Shown: positions 1-6,794, counted from the first letter of the stretch. The stretch is DNA of 11,100 bases from an uncultured Oscillospiraceae bacterium (GCA_958436045.1 CAUBIP010000059.1:1-11100); one strand, 5' to 3'. The notes: a model not told the origin generated them from the sequence alone. Program-made: numbers and translations.

Positions 1-153
1 GCCGAGCACCGCGATGCAACCTTCACCACATGGAACTCCGGTGGAGCTGCTTCCTCGCAGCCGGGAACCTACCGCTACCGTCTCACCGTTACCGACGCCA
101 GCGGCGGCAAGGTTATCTCCAACGAGGCGATTATTACGGTAAAAGGCAATTAG
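1..153 (+). CDS. C-terminal end of a protein with an Ig/PKD-like domain (5' partial)
   Basis: The first frame is open from base 1 and ends at TAG (151-153), giving the last 50 residues of a protein that starts outside the window. The visible part reads as the last strands of an Ig/PKD-type beta sandwich: a Pro-Gly-Thr-Tyr turn, then an RLTVTDASGG strand-turn and a final SNEAIITV strand. This pattern (a Tyr-rich strand, 'VTDASG', then 'SNxAxxTV') is common in tandem extracellular domains of Clostridia surface or secreted proteins. No LPXTG, SLH or other anchor is present at the C-terminus, so any anchor or enzyme domain must lie upstream. The gene converges on the SLH surface-protein gene. Its likely terminator is about 210 bases downstream of the stop. 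The function of the whole protein cannot be told from this fragment. Confidence 0.75.
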   Translation, partial: AEHRDATFTTWNSGGAASSQPGTYRYRLTVTDASGGKVISNEAIITVKGN

Positions 154-362
154 CAGGCTCTCGTCCAAGGTGCGCTCCGGCGCAAGCATGCGCATTTCTG
201 ACGATTGTAGCAGCTGATAACGGTCATCCCACAAGCTAACAGGCCACCACGCCGGCCTGCGCAGCTAATTCAGCAACCGGAGCATGCCCGATTTTTTCTT
301 CACATATGCAAACCTACCGGCATTTCCCTCCGCTACAGTATTCCGTCCATAATCCAGAAAAT

Positions 363-404
363 GGTGCGGGGCAAGCCTTCGTCGCTTCCCCGCACCGCTT
401 TTTT
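363..404 (+). terminator. Intrinsic terminator, plus strand
   Basis: A 9-bp GC-rich stem (GGTGCGGGG at 363-371 pairing with CCCCGCACC at 388-396) is extended inside by AAGC/GCTT and followed after two bases by six T (399-404). It suits the end of the plus-strand partial gene, leaving a 3' untranslated stretch of about 210 bases. Read from the other strand, the hairpin is followed only by a short ATTTTC, so termination of the surface-protein transcript here would be weaker. Confidence 0.8.
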
Positions 405-454
405 GCCACATTTTGCACTGCGTTTAGGAATCCTGAATTCCGGATAACCGCGCC

Positions 455-486
455 AAGCGGCAGGTACGAGGTCGTACCTGCCGCTT
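455..486. repeat. Perfect 15-bp inverted repeat downstream of the surface-protein gene
   Basis: AAGCGGCAGGTACGA (455-469) and its exact reverse complement (472-486) are separated by only two bases. The palindrome lies about 45 bases past the stop of the minus-strand SLH gene. In that direction it would form a very stable hairpin but has no U-tract after it, so it is not a classical intrinsic terminator. It could be a 3' end-stabilising stem, a backup terminator acting together with 363-404, or a protein-binding palindrome. Confidence 0.6.
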
Positions 487-530
487 GTCGTTCTGATTAT
501 TTCTATCGAATATGGCTTATATGGTTTGAT

Positions 531-3500
531 TTATTTTTCCACAATGTTCTTGACGAACCGCATCAGGATGGACGCGACCTGGGCCCGGGTCGCATAGCCC
601 TGGGGGTCGAGATATGTCTCGCCGTCCGATGCCAGCGTGCCGGAGACGAGGCCCTCAGCATTCGCCCAGGCCAGGGCCCTGCGGGCATAGGCGGAGATAT
701 CGTCCACATCCGGGAAGGCCGTCAGGTCCGCAACCTTATCCGTGTCGTACTTCGCATTCTGCGCGTAGCGGTAGAGGATCGCCGCCAGCTGCTCCCGGGT
801 GATGTTCCCATCGGGGGTGAATTTCGTCTCGGATGTGCCGTAGACGATGCCTTTCTGGTTCGCCCAAATCACGGCGCTGGCGTAATACGCGTCCGCCGGG
901 ACGTCCGTGAAGTTGTTCTTGACGTCCTTCACGCCGGGGCTGCCTGCCAGGCGGTACAGGACGCTGACAAGCATCGCCCGGGTCATGGCCAGGTCCGGGG
1001 AGAAGGTCTGGTCCGACGTACCGTAGAACAGGCCGCTCTTGAGGACGAAGTCGATGCCCAGATGCGCCCAGTGGTTGCGGTCCGGCGCGTCTAGGAAGGC
1101 GTGGCTCGGGCAGCCCTCGCCACCGTCGCAGCTGCTTAGGGCGGGGATGATCGTCTCCCGTTCTGCGCCGCAGGCGGAGCAGGTCTGCAGGAGCAGGCCG
1201 GTGTGGGTCAGGGTCGGGGCCGTGACCGTCTCGCCGTCGTTCCAGGTGTGGCCGGTAGGCAGGGTGTAGTCATCCTTGTAGCTGTCGCCGCAGGTGCAGG
1301 CGTAGGTCGTGAAGCCCATTGCGGTGCAGGTAGGCTTTGTCACCTGGGGGGTGTAGCTGTGGGGGATGCGGGCGATGGGCTCCGTGTGGGTCTGGCCGCA
1401 GGAGCAGGTGTAGGTCATCTCGCCCTCGCTCGTGCAGGTGGCCGCTTTGGTGACGTTGCCGCTGCCGAATTTGTGGCCAGTGGGGGCGGTGTAGCCGTCG
1501 GTGTAGCTGCTGGCGCAGCGAGTGCAGGTGTGGGTCGTGTAGCCCGGGGCCTCGCAGGTGGGCGCCGTGACGGCGGCCTTGTAGTCATGGCCCAGGGGCG
1601 CGATATTCTCCAGCTTGGAGACATTGCCGCAGCTGCTGCATCTAAACTCCTTCACGCCGCCAGCGACGCAGGTCGCGGCGAGAATCGTCGTCTCCACATC
1701 GTGATGGCCCGTGACGGGGATGACAGTCTGCTCTTTCAGGACGGTATCGCAGTCGCCGCAGATCTCGCCGTCGGTCAGGCCCGTCGCCGTACAGGTGGCG
1801 GCGTAGCCCTCGACGGTCACCGCCCGGTGCTCGCCCGTGGCGGGGATCGGCTCGCAGCCGCTGCCGATCGCACCGCAGTTTGCGCAGATATAGCCTTCCG
1901 TCATGCCGTCCTTGGTGCAGGTGGCCGGATAGCCATCAACGTGCTCGGAATAGATATGGAACCCCAGGATGAGCCCCCCGCCAGACTCCAGACCGCAGCG
2001 GCTGCAGCGGTAACTGGAGCCCCTGCCGTTTGAGGTACAGGTCGCCGGATAGCCATGATCTACAAGGACCATATCGTGGCCCAGCTCCGCCAGCTCCTTC
2101 CGCTCCTTCTGCGCGCCGCAGTGCAGGCAGGTCTGGACCGATTCGCCGCCCTCCGTGCAGGTGGGCGCTTTGACGAACGACTCCAGATAGATATGGGACG
2201 CGGGCAGGACCTCGATGGTGAAGCTGACCGGGCTGCCATTGGATGCAGTCAATTCGATGGTATGCGTGCCCGCCGTCAGCGGCGCGTTCAAAAGCCCTGC
2301 GCCCTGGGAAATATGCACATACGGGTAGGTGATATTACTCTGCTTCTCCAGGCCGACGCACTGATAGCTGTAGAGGCCAGTGAGATCGATATAGTCCCCC
2401 TCGACATAGGTCCGCCGGACCGGCAGATCAAAGAGGGACTGATCTACATCCAGCCGGCTGCCGGAGGAAAACTGGAACAGGGGGTTCAGGCCGCTGCCGT
2501 CGCTGAGCTCTTCAAAGCCATCAAAGGCCAGATACTGCTTATAGTCGGTGTTGTTGGTGTCGGGATCATTCATGAAATCAATGAACGCCTGCTTGTTGAT
2601 GGTATCGACGTTCACCGCTTCGTAGTCAAGCCACCATCTGACACTGTTGAATTTGCTGCGGAGGTCTTCGGGATAGCTGCTCCAGTATTTGTAGAGGACC
2701 CGCATCGGCGTACTGCCGTAGCCTGCCACGGAGCCAAACCGGATGCAATCCTTGTTGACACTGGTGTAATTCGAAGTCGCCTCCGGGGCTGTGGCCATCG
2801 TCGCCCAGCAAAGCTTGGGGGCGTAGTTGTAAAAAACCGTACCCGAGATGAATGTGCCCATCAGGCCGCCAGCGCATGCGCCGGTACCGCCTGTGGCTTT
2901 GATCTTCCCGGTATAGCCCTCGGACTGGGTATAGCCGCAGCGGACCAGATCCGAAAGATCGCTCGCGCCCACGAGGCCGCCTGCAACCGCCCAGCCGGGA
3001 TCACCGGGATGGGCAAATTGCCCTTCATAGTCCGATACAGTGCTCTCGTGCTTTGCGGAAGCGCTGACAGAGGTATCGCGGCAGACCAAATTGGTCAGCG
3101 TCGCGTTCGCCGCACTGCCAACTACGCCACCGGCATGGCAGACACCGTAGTCGCCGTTGTGCGCCGCGCTCACGCTGCTATTCAAAACGGTGCAGTAAAG
3201 CAGGCTGCCGCCGTTGACGTATCCGGCGATGGCGCCGGCATACAGTTTCGTAGGTATTTCACTGGTGCCTTTGAAGTTGTTCTGCGCATTGATGCGTATA
3301 TTTTCCACGCGCAGATTCCGCACCGTGCCGGTGACCTCGCCGAACAGACCGACGCAGCCAGCCGTACCCGTGCCGCCGGAATACAGGGTCGTGTCGATCG
3401 TACAGTTGGAGATCGTATAGCCGTTGCCGTCAAAGCTGCCGGTGAATTTCTTGATGGTACCGGCAGCCAGATTGCTGTAATCCAAATTCGCCTTCAGCAC

Positions 3501-4484
3501 AAAGTGCTCGTCACTGTGCTGCTTGATGGAATTAAACTGCACTGCTGTCTTGACCACATAGGGATAGTCCGCCGTGCCCAAGCCCGCGGCGAAGGTGTCA
3601 CCGCCTGTTTCTTCATAGACCGTGATGGTATAGGTGTGGACGGTCTGGCCGCCAAAGCTCACGTGCAGCTTTTCGGTATAAGGTCCGCTGGGGGTAACAG
3701 GGATGATGACCGTGGAGCCTTCCCCACCGCTGCTGCTTCCCCCCATTTCATCCTTTGCTTTGATGTGGACATAGTAGTCATCGTAGATCGTGAGCGTACT
3801 ACCCTTCTCCACGCTCAGCTTCGCGATACCGGCAAAGGCGTCGCAGAATTCGTCATCGAAGTAGTTTTTCAGCTCCTCCGCCGGGTCCGCCAGCCAGAAG
3901 CTGCCGCCGCGCTCGGCCCCAAAGCCGTTATAATCCACCGTCCGGTTCAGGAGCGATCCTTCGCCGGTCTGATAGACCAGGGAAATGGGCGCATCGCTGT
4001 GGTAGTTACTGCGCATATCGGCCAGGATGCAGCCCGCCGTCAGCTCCACAGAGCTCCAGAGGGCGGTGATCGTGGTATCGATCTGGCCCTGGGTCAGCTT
4101 GGTGCCGAAGTCCGTCGTGTAGACACCGCCGTTTGTGTCGATGACGCCGGTCTGATACAGGGCGATGGCCTGCTCATAATAGACACCCATGACATAGGCG
4201 TAGTAGAGATAGCTGATCATATCCTGGGTGCTCTCAGCTGCCTTGGCCCGGGCGTCTTCCTCGCTCATGCCGCCATCCTTGTAGGCCAGGATATAGTACT
4301 GGGACAAAACATCGATGACGCTTCCGGGGCTCGAATAGATATACTTGCCCTGCAGATACCGGCCCAGCTTATCAACCGCCGAGTGCAGGCTGCCGCTGTA
4401 TTCCACGTCCTGCAGCTGGTAGAACTGGTCGAAGAGATTCTTCTGGTACTCGTCCGACGCGCCGTTTGCCAGCATGTTCGTCAT
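531..4484 (-). CDS. Downstream fragment of the surface protein: GLUG-like region, Cys/His repeats, three SLH domains
   Basis: This is the long open part after the amber codon, 1317 residues from the first in-frame Met (4482-4484) to TAA (531-533). It carries the adhesin-like body and the wall anchor: a Gly-rich beta region typical of GLUG repeats in extracellular proteins, an Ig-like stretch, nine ~39-residue repeats with a conserved CxxC pair, and three SLH domains ending at the C-terminus. SLH cores are visible, e.g. FTDVPADAYYASAV and FPDVDDISAYARRA, each followed by a TREQ/TRAQ-type motif. The fragment has no signal peptide of its own and no clear ribosome binding site before the Met. If translated alone by re-initiation it would stay in the cytoplasm, where the SLH domains would have no target. 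It most likely belongs to the same protein as the fragment at 4497-5018. Confidence 0.75.
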   Translation of the reverse strand: MTNMLANGASDEYQKNLFDQFYQLQDVEYSGSLHSAVDKLGRYLQGKYIYSSPGSVIDVLSQYYILAYKDGGMSEEDARAKAAESTQDMISYLYYAYVMGVYYEQAIALYQTGVIDTNGGVYTTDFGTKLTQGQIDTTITALWSSVELTAGCILADMRSNYHSDAPISLVYQTGEGSLLNRTVDYNGFGAERGGSFWLADPAEELKNYFDDEFCDAFAGIAKLSVEKGSTLTIYDDYYVHIKAKDEMGGSSSGGEGSTVIIPVTPSGPYTEKLHVSFGGQTVHTYTITVYEETGGDTFAAGLGTADYPYVVKTAVQFNSIKQHSDEHFVLKANLDYSNLAAGTIKKFTGSFDGNGYTISNCTIDTTLYSGGTGTAGCVGLFGEVTGTVRNLRVENIRINAQNNFKGTSEIPTKLYAGAIAGYVNGGSLLYCTVLNSSVSAAHNGDYGVCHAGGVVGSAANATLTNLVCRDTSVSASAKHESTVSDYEGQFAHPGDPGWAVAGGLVGASDLSDLVRCGYTQSEGYTGKIKATGGTGACAGGLMGTFISGTVFYNYAPKLCWATMATAPEATSNYTSVNKDCIRFGSVAGYGSTPMRVLYKYWSSYPEDLRSKFNSVRWWLDYEAVNVDTINKQAFIDFMNDPDTNNTDYKQYLAFDGFEELSDGSGLNPLFQFSSGSRLDVDQSLFDLPVRRTYVEGDYIDLTGLYSYQCVGLEKQSNITYPYVHISQGAGLLNAPLTAGTHTIELTASNGSPVSFTIEVLPASHIYLESFVKAPTCTEGGESVQTCLHCGAQKERKELAELGHDMVLVDHGYPATCTSNGRGSSYRCSRCGLESGGGLILGFHIYSEHVDGYPATCTKDGMTEGYICANCGAIGSGCEPIPATGEHRAVTVEGYAATCTATGLTDGEICGDCDTVLKEQTVIPVTGHHDVETTILAATCVAGGVKEFRCSSCGNVSKLENIAPLGHDYKAAVTAPTCEAPGYTTHTCTRCASSYTDGYTAPTGHKFGSGNVTKAATCTSEGEMTYTCSCGQTHTEPIARIPHSYTPQVTKPTCTAMGFTTYACTCGDSYKDDYTLPTGHTWNDGETVTAPTLTHTGLLLQTCSACGAERETIIPALSSCDGGEGCPSHAFLDAPDRNHWAHLGIDFVLKSGLFYGTSDQTFSPDLAMTRAMLVSVLYRLAGSPGVKDVKNNFTDVPADAYYASAVIWANQKGIVYGTSETKFTPDGNITREQLAAILYRYAQNAKYDTDKVADLTAFPDVDDISAYARRALAWANAEGLVSGTLASDGETYLDPQGYATRAQVASILMRFVKNIVEK
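1137..2195 (-). repeat. Nine tandem ~39-residue Cys/His repeats inside the surface protein
   Basis: The protein repeats start at His residues 942, 981, 1021, 1064, 1106, 1144, 1182, 1220 and 1257 of the full-length frame. The shared pattern is H-x-Y near the start, (A/P)-T-C-T about ten residues later, a Gly, then Thr/Tyr-x-C-x-x-C-G, and an Ile/Ala-Pro-x-x-Gly-His end. Each unit thus offers one His and three Cys, like a small zinc-ribbon or knuckle. Repeats 7 and 8 have CxC (CSCG, CTCG) instead of CxxC, and repeat 9 has PTL in place of PTC, so it lacks the first Cys. The DNA copies are diverged. Similar repeats are common in surface proteins of gut Firmicutes; metal binding is my inference. 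Confidence 0.8.
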
Positions 4485-4496
4485 CAGCTTGTCATA

Positions 4497-5018
4497 CTAG
4501 CTGATGCCCTCGTAGTATTCGTTGAAGAAGTCAAAGAACGTGTCGAGGTATGTACTGTATTTGAGCTCGAGCTTCGTATCCTTGATCTGCTGGCTCAGGC
4601 CCTCCATCTGCTGAGACAGGCTGCGCAGACCGTTTGAGACCGTGCTTTGCAGCTGATAGATGGCGGCGTTGTTCTTCTCCAGCTGGGAGTTGATGCTCTT
4701 GAGCTCGGCCTCCACCTGGCTCAGGTCGACCTTCTGGATGACAGTCTCCTGGGTCGAGCCCCCGGAGCTGCCGCCGAAGTCGATGCCGGTGAAGTCCGCC
4801 GCGGCATACTTGAACATCGCCAGTACGCCCTTACCGGCGCCCTTGTCGGCGTCGTTCTTGCAGGCTTTGATACAGCCGTTGACAATCGAGGTACACATCT
4901 TCAAGCCGGTCCCAATGACTGCGCCGATGACGGCGTCCGCCTGGGGCGTCATGGTAGGCACCGCAATGCCAAAAACCATGGACAGGCACAGTAGAATGCT
5001 GAGCAGCCGTTTTTTCAT
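4497..5018 (-). CDS. N-terminal fragment of the surface protein: signal peptide and coiled coil
   Basis: The start ATG (5016-5018) is fixed by a strong ribosome binding site, AAGGAGG, at 5024-5030, which overlaps the TAA of the upstream tetR-type gene. The 173 residues begin with a clear signal peptide (KKR, hydrophobic core LLSILLCLSMVFGIAV, predicted cleavage after ADA at residue 29). A Gly/Ser patch (82-88) and a Gln/Leu-rich coiled coil (about 97-153) follow, and the frame ends in an aromatic stretch (FFDFFNEYYEGIS) at TAG. The abrupt end in the middle of a helical region, and continuation of the same frame after the stop, indicate truncation rather than a natural small protein. As it stands, the product would be a secreted, unanchored coiled-coil peptide of about 145 residues. 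It is co-transcribed with the regulator upstream. Confidence 0.75.
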   Translation of the reverse strand: MKKRLLSILLCLSMVFGIAVPTMTPQADAVIGAVIGTGLKMCTSIVNGCIKACKNDADKGAGKGVLAMFKYAAADFTGIDFGGSSGGSTQETVIQKVDLSQVEAELKSINSQLEKNNAAIYQLQSTVSNGLRSLSQQMEGLSQQIKDTKLELKYSTYLDTFFDFFNEYYEGIS

Positions 5019-5023
5019 AGGTT

Positions 5024-5030
5024 CCTCCTT
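5024..5030 (-). promoter_or_regulatory. Ribosome binding site of the surface-protein gene, overlapping the regulator stop codon
   Basis: On the minus strand TAAGGAGGAACCTATG joins the stop codon of the TetR-type gene, a full AAGGAGG and the ATG of the surface-protein gene within 16 bases. This indicates close translational linkage and a shared transcript, and it rejects the longer upstream start of that frame. Confidence 0.85.
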
Positions 5031-5739
5031 ATTGCGCTTCCCGCGCTGTGTTCCGTGCCAGCTCCCCTTCAAAGCCCAGCTCCGCCTGGCGTACGGTGCT
5101 GGCGATGATTTTCTCCGCGGCAGACCGCAGGTCCGCCTGCACGATCTGCTCAATGACCGGCGCGTATTCCGCCGCCGGGACCTCATAGAGCCGATAACAG
5201 CAGGACAGAAACCGCCGCAGCTTTCGTTCCATCGTAAAGTACATATCACATTTGCGCGCCATAAACCCCCGGGTCACACTTGCAGAGGCAATCTCCAGCT
5301 CAAAGAAATCGTTCTCATGCGCCTGGGGCAGATACGGCCGGAAGATCTCGCAAAGCCTGCCCAGCATACTGCGGTAGATGAAATCCGACGTCGTCGGCAG
5401 CGTGTAAGCCGTGACGTACAGCTCCCGCAGAGGCTCTGACAGCTCCGTGATGTGCAGCTGCAGCGCCGTCTCCAAGCCATAGAGCAGCAGCGGGTTTTTG
5501 ACCTCCGCCAGCATGCCCTCCGCCTTCTGGAATTGGCCGGTGAACATGATCTTCGTCAGCGCCAGCAAGAGTGCCTCCTTATTTTCAAAGGCGGCAAAAA
5601 AGGAGGCGGGCGACATCCCCGCCTGCCGGGCGATCTGGGCCGTCGTCGTCTTCTCGTAGCCGTGCTCTAAAAATAACGCAATGGCAGCATGCAGCATTTT
5701 ATTCCGCCGGATCATCCCGCGTTCCTGCAATCCCCGCAT
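5029..5739 (-). CDS. TetR/AcrR-family transcriptional regulator
   Basis: This is a 236-residue DNA-binding regulator. The N-terminus has the TetR helix-turn-helix: a first helix with NKMLHAAIALFLEHGYEKTT, then TTAQIARQAGMSPASFFAAF (about residues 32-51) and NKEALLLAL, which match the family pattern closely. The C-terminal two thirds is helical and variable, as expected for the ligand-binding/dimerisation domain, and it gives no hint of the ligand. I chose the Met at 5737-5739 because AGGAGG at 5747-5752 lies seven bases upstream. The earlier ATG at 5743-5745 is only one base from that site, and the Met at 5775 would place the site inside the gene. The gene heads an operon with the SLH surface protein (10-base gap) and is divergent from the reductase at 6025. 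A palindrome spans its predicted transcription start, so autorepression is likely. The effector is unknown. Confidence 0.88.
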   Translation of the reverse strand: MRGLQERGMIRRNKMLHAAIALFLEHGYEKTTTAQIARQAGMSPASFFAAFENKEALLLALTKIMFTGQFQKAEGMLAEVKNPLLLYGLETALQLHITELSEPLRELYVTAYTLPTTSDFIYRSMLGRLCEIFRPYLPQAHENDFFELEIASASVTRGFMARKCDMYFTMERKLRRFLSCCYRLYEVPAAEYAPVIEQIVQADLRSAAEKIIASTVRQAELGFEGELARNTAREAQ

Positions 5740-5814
5740 CGGCATTCCTCCTTTGTATCTAGGCTTTGTTTCCAATTATTGACCGGAGTTCTGATTGAAG
5801 TTCCAACTTTAGTA

Positions 5815-5828
5815 TTGACTGTAGTCAA
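5815..5828. promoter_or_regulatory. Candidate TetR-type operator between divergent genes
   Basis: TTGACTGTAGTCAA is an inverted repeat with 6-bp arms (TTGACT/AGTCAA). It directly abuts the minus-strand -10 (5829-5834), covers the predicted regulator transcription start (about 5822), and its left arm is a possible plus-strand -35. A related partial copy, TATTGACCGGAGTT, lies at 5777-5790, 36 bases away, and may be a second, weaker site. Assignment to the adjacent TetR-family regulator is an inference from position. Confidence 0.6.
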
Positions 5829-5843
5829 ATTATAGCATACGAT
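5815..5843 (+). promoter_or_regulatory. Candidate promoter P1 for the reductase, overlapping the operator
   Basis: On the plus strand TTGACT (5815-5820), a 17-bp spacer and TACGAT (5838-5843) form a plausible sigma-A promoter. The -35 is the left arm of the palindrome, so a bound repressor would block it. It would give a leader of about 175 bases, which makes the closer promoter at 5899-5927 an equal or better candidate. Confidence 0.45.
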
Positions 5844-5857
5844 TTCCCCAATTGCAA
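5829..5857 (-). promoter_or_regulatory. Sigma-A promoter of the regulator/surface-protein operon
   Basis: On the minus strand the -35 is TTGCAA (5852-5857), followed by a 17-bp spacer and a perfect extended -10, TGC-TATAAT (hexamer 5829-5834). The predicted start is near 5822, giving an 83-base leader before the ATG at 5739. Confidence 0.75.
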
Positions 5858-5898
5858 TACCCGCCGCCGCATTTTCTGTAGCAAATTACAAGGAAGGA

Positions 5899-5927
5899 TG
5901 GAAATTCCCCGTCCCACCTGCTATACT
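5899..5927 (+). promoter_or_regulatory. Candidate promoter P2 for the reductase
   Basis: TGGAAA (5899-5904), a 17-bp spacer and an extended -10, TGC-TATACT (hexamer 5922-5927), with predicted start A5934. This is about 90 bases before the reductase ATG and well clear of the palindrome, so it would not be directly occluded by a repressor there. Confidence 0.6.
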
Positions 5928-5934
5928 AGAAGCA

Positions 5935-5984
5935 GCGCGCTCCTCCGCGCGGCAAACCCGCCGCAGCCAGCCCCTTGCGGGCGG
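5935..5984 (+). other. GC-rich hairpins in the reductase leader
   Basis: Just after the P2 start the leader can form two hairpins: GCGCG/CGCGC (5935-5939 with 5946-5950), and CCGCCGCA/TGCgGGCGG (5958-5965 with 5976-5984, one bulged G). No T-run follows, so this is not a terminator. I do not recognise a known riboswitch. Confidence 0.35.
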
Positions 5985-6024
5985 CGCAGCATTTTAACGC
6001 ACAGCAGAAAGGAACGATGATTTT

Positions 6025-6771
6025 ATGGAAAAGAGCAGAAAAACCGTCGTCGTGACCGGCGCTTCCAAGGGGCTCGGCCTTGGCATTGTGACCCGCCTGG
6101 CGCAGGAGGGGTACGACATCATCGCCCACTATAACAGCGGCGATATCACAGCGGCCCGTCAGGTCTGCGCTGACGCCGGAGTCCAGTTTACCGCCTTCCA
6201 GGCAGACCTTTCGCGTGAAGCCGAAGTCTTCGCCCTGGCAGAGAAGATCAACGCCTGCGGCGATATCTACGGCCTTGTCAACAACGCCGGCGTGTGCCTG
6301 TTTGAGGATTTCTTGGAGATTCCCATCGAGCACTACGATTTCACCTTTAACGTCAATATGAAGGCCCCGTTTATCCTGACCCAGCAGCTGGCCAAGCAGA
6401 TGGTCGCCCGGGGCATCCATGGGCGCATTGTCAACTTCTCCTCCATCACCGCCGTCTCCGCCAGCGCGACCCAGGTGCATTATGGTGCGGCCAAGGGCGC
6501 CATCTCCTCCTTTACTAGGATGGCCGCCGAGGCCCTCGGCAAATACGGCATCACCGTCAACGCCGTCATGCCCGGCCCGGTCCCCACAAAGCATAATTCC
6601 GCCTACCTGGCGCAGGACGCGACCCGCACAGAGCTGTGCGGCCGCATCCCGATGGGCTCCTACGGCGACCCTGCCTATATCGCCGACGGCGTCGCCTATT
6701 TCCTCGGCGAAAAAGCCTGCTGGACCACCGGCGTCCTCCTCCCCGTCGACGGCGGCTACCTCGCCAAGTGA
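6025..6771 (+). CDS. Short-chain dehydrogenase/reductase (FabG-like SDR)
   Basis: This 248-residue protein has the length and motifs of a classical SDR, a cytoplasmic NAD(P)H-dependent oxidoreductase of the FabG type. The cofactor motif TGASKGLG is at 11-18, NNAG at 86-89, and the catalytic tetrad reads N111, S140, Y153 and K157 (YGAAK). The C-terminus ends with PVDGGYL, typical of FabG-like enzymes. All key residues are present, so it should be active. The substrate cannot be read from sequence: 3-oxoacyl-ACP, a steroid/bile acid, a sugar or another ketone are all possible. There is no acp, fabF or fabD beside it, which argues against the housekeeping FabG. The ATG at 6025 has an AAGGA site about 11 bases upstream. 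It is divergent from the TetR-type regulator and may be under its control. It stands alone and ends at the terminator at 6795-6824. Confidence 0.9.
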   Translation: MEKSRKTVVVTGASKGLGLGIVTRLAQEGYDIIAHYNSGDITAARQVCADAGVQFTAFQADLSREAEVFALAEKINACGDIYGLVNNAGVCLFEDFLEIPIEHYDFTFNVNMKAPFILTQQLAKQMVARGIHGRIVNFSSITAVSASATQVHYGAAKGAISSFTRMAAEALGKYGITVNAVMPGPVPTKHNSAYLAQDATRTELCGRIPMGSYGDPAYIADGVAYFLGEKACWTTGVLLPVDGGYLAK

Positions 6772-6794
6772 CCCCCAGCACATCTGTAACGCAC

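Larger units (their letters stand above)
154..530. other. Non-coding stretch between convergent genes
   Basis: These 377 bases separate the partial plus-strand gene from the end of the minus-strand surface-protein gene. I see no supported gene: the short plus-strand reading frames have no ribosome binding site at a suitable distance, and the long plus-strand frame starting near 306 only mirrors the surface-protein gene. The stretch holds a plus-strand intrinsic terminator (363-404) and a perfect 15-bp inverted repeat (455-486). A T6 run at about 292-297 has only a weak, imperfect GC-rich palindrome before it. Confidence 0.7.
531..5018 (-). pseudogene. Giant secreted SLH-domain surface protein interrupted by an in-frame TAG
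   Basis: Read through, this is one frame of 1495 codons, broken only by TAG at 4497-4499 (codon 174). The two parts are in the same frame and just five codons (the TAG and YDKL) separate the first part from the next Met. Domain order in full-length numbering: signal peptide 1-29 (KKR, hydrophobic core, ADA cleavage site); coiled coil about 97-153; an alpha-rich region to about 420; Gly/Ser linker near 425-435; GLUG-like beta region about 527-720 with repeated GLFG/GGVVG/GGLVG motifs; an Ig-like segment about 880-940; nine Cys/His repeats 942-1294; SLH domains about 1307-1360, 1370-1419 and 1435-1490. SLH domains normally bind pyruvylated secondary cell-wall polymer, so the intact protein would sit on the cell surface. 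A single CAG-to-TAG change would explain the break. A sequencing error, a recent pseudogene or amber read-through are all possible. Confidence 0.7.

Noticed and set aside
286..354. Short 22-codon plus-strand frame starting at ATG 286
   Set aside because: The only purine-rich stretch (GGAG) is one base from the ATG, too close to act as a ribosome binding site, and there is no similarity or context to support it.
1137..2195. Regularly spaced repeats resembling a CRISPR array
   Set aside because: The periodicity is about 111-129 bp, the copies are diverged, and they lie in a coding frame with conserved Cys and His. They are protein repeats.
4497..4499. Pyrrolysine or genome-wide reassignment of TAG as the explanation for the interrupted frame
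   Set aside because: The CBS gene ends in TAG immediately before a terminator, and the partial first gene also ends in TAG. The protein is not a methylamine methyltransferase. A local mutation, error or partial suppression is simpler.
2055..4637. Long plus-strand open frame of 860 codons opposite the surface-protein gene
   Set aside because: It lies antisense to a frame with clear domains (GLUG-like region, Cys/His repeats), has no ribosome binding site, and its translation shows no recognisable domain. High GC with biased third positions explains the open antisense frame. The same holds for the plus-strand frames at 306-1094 and 1203-2033.
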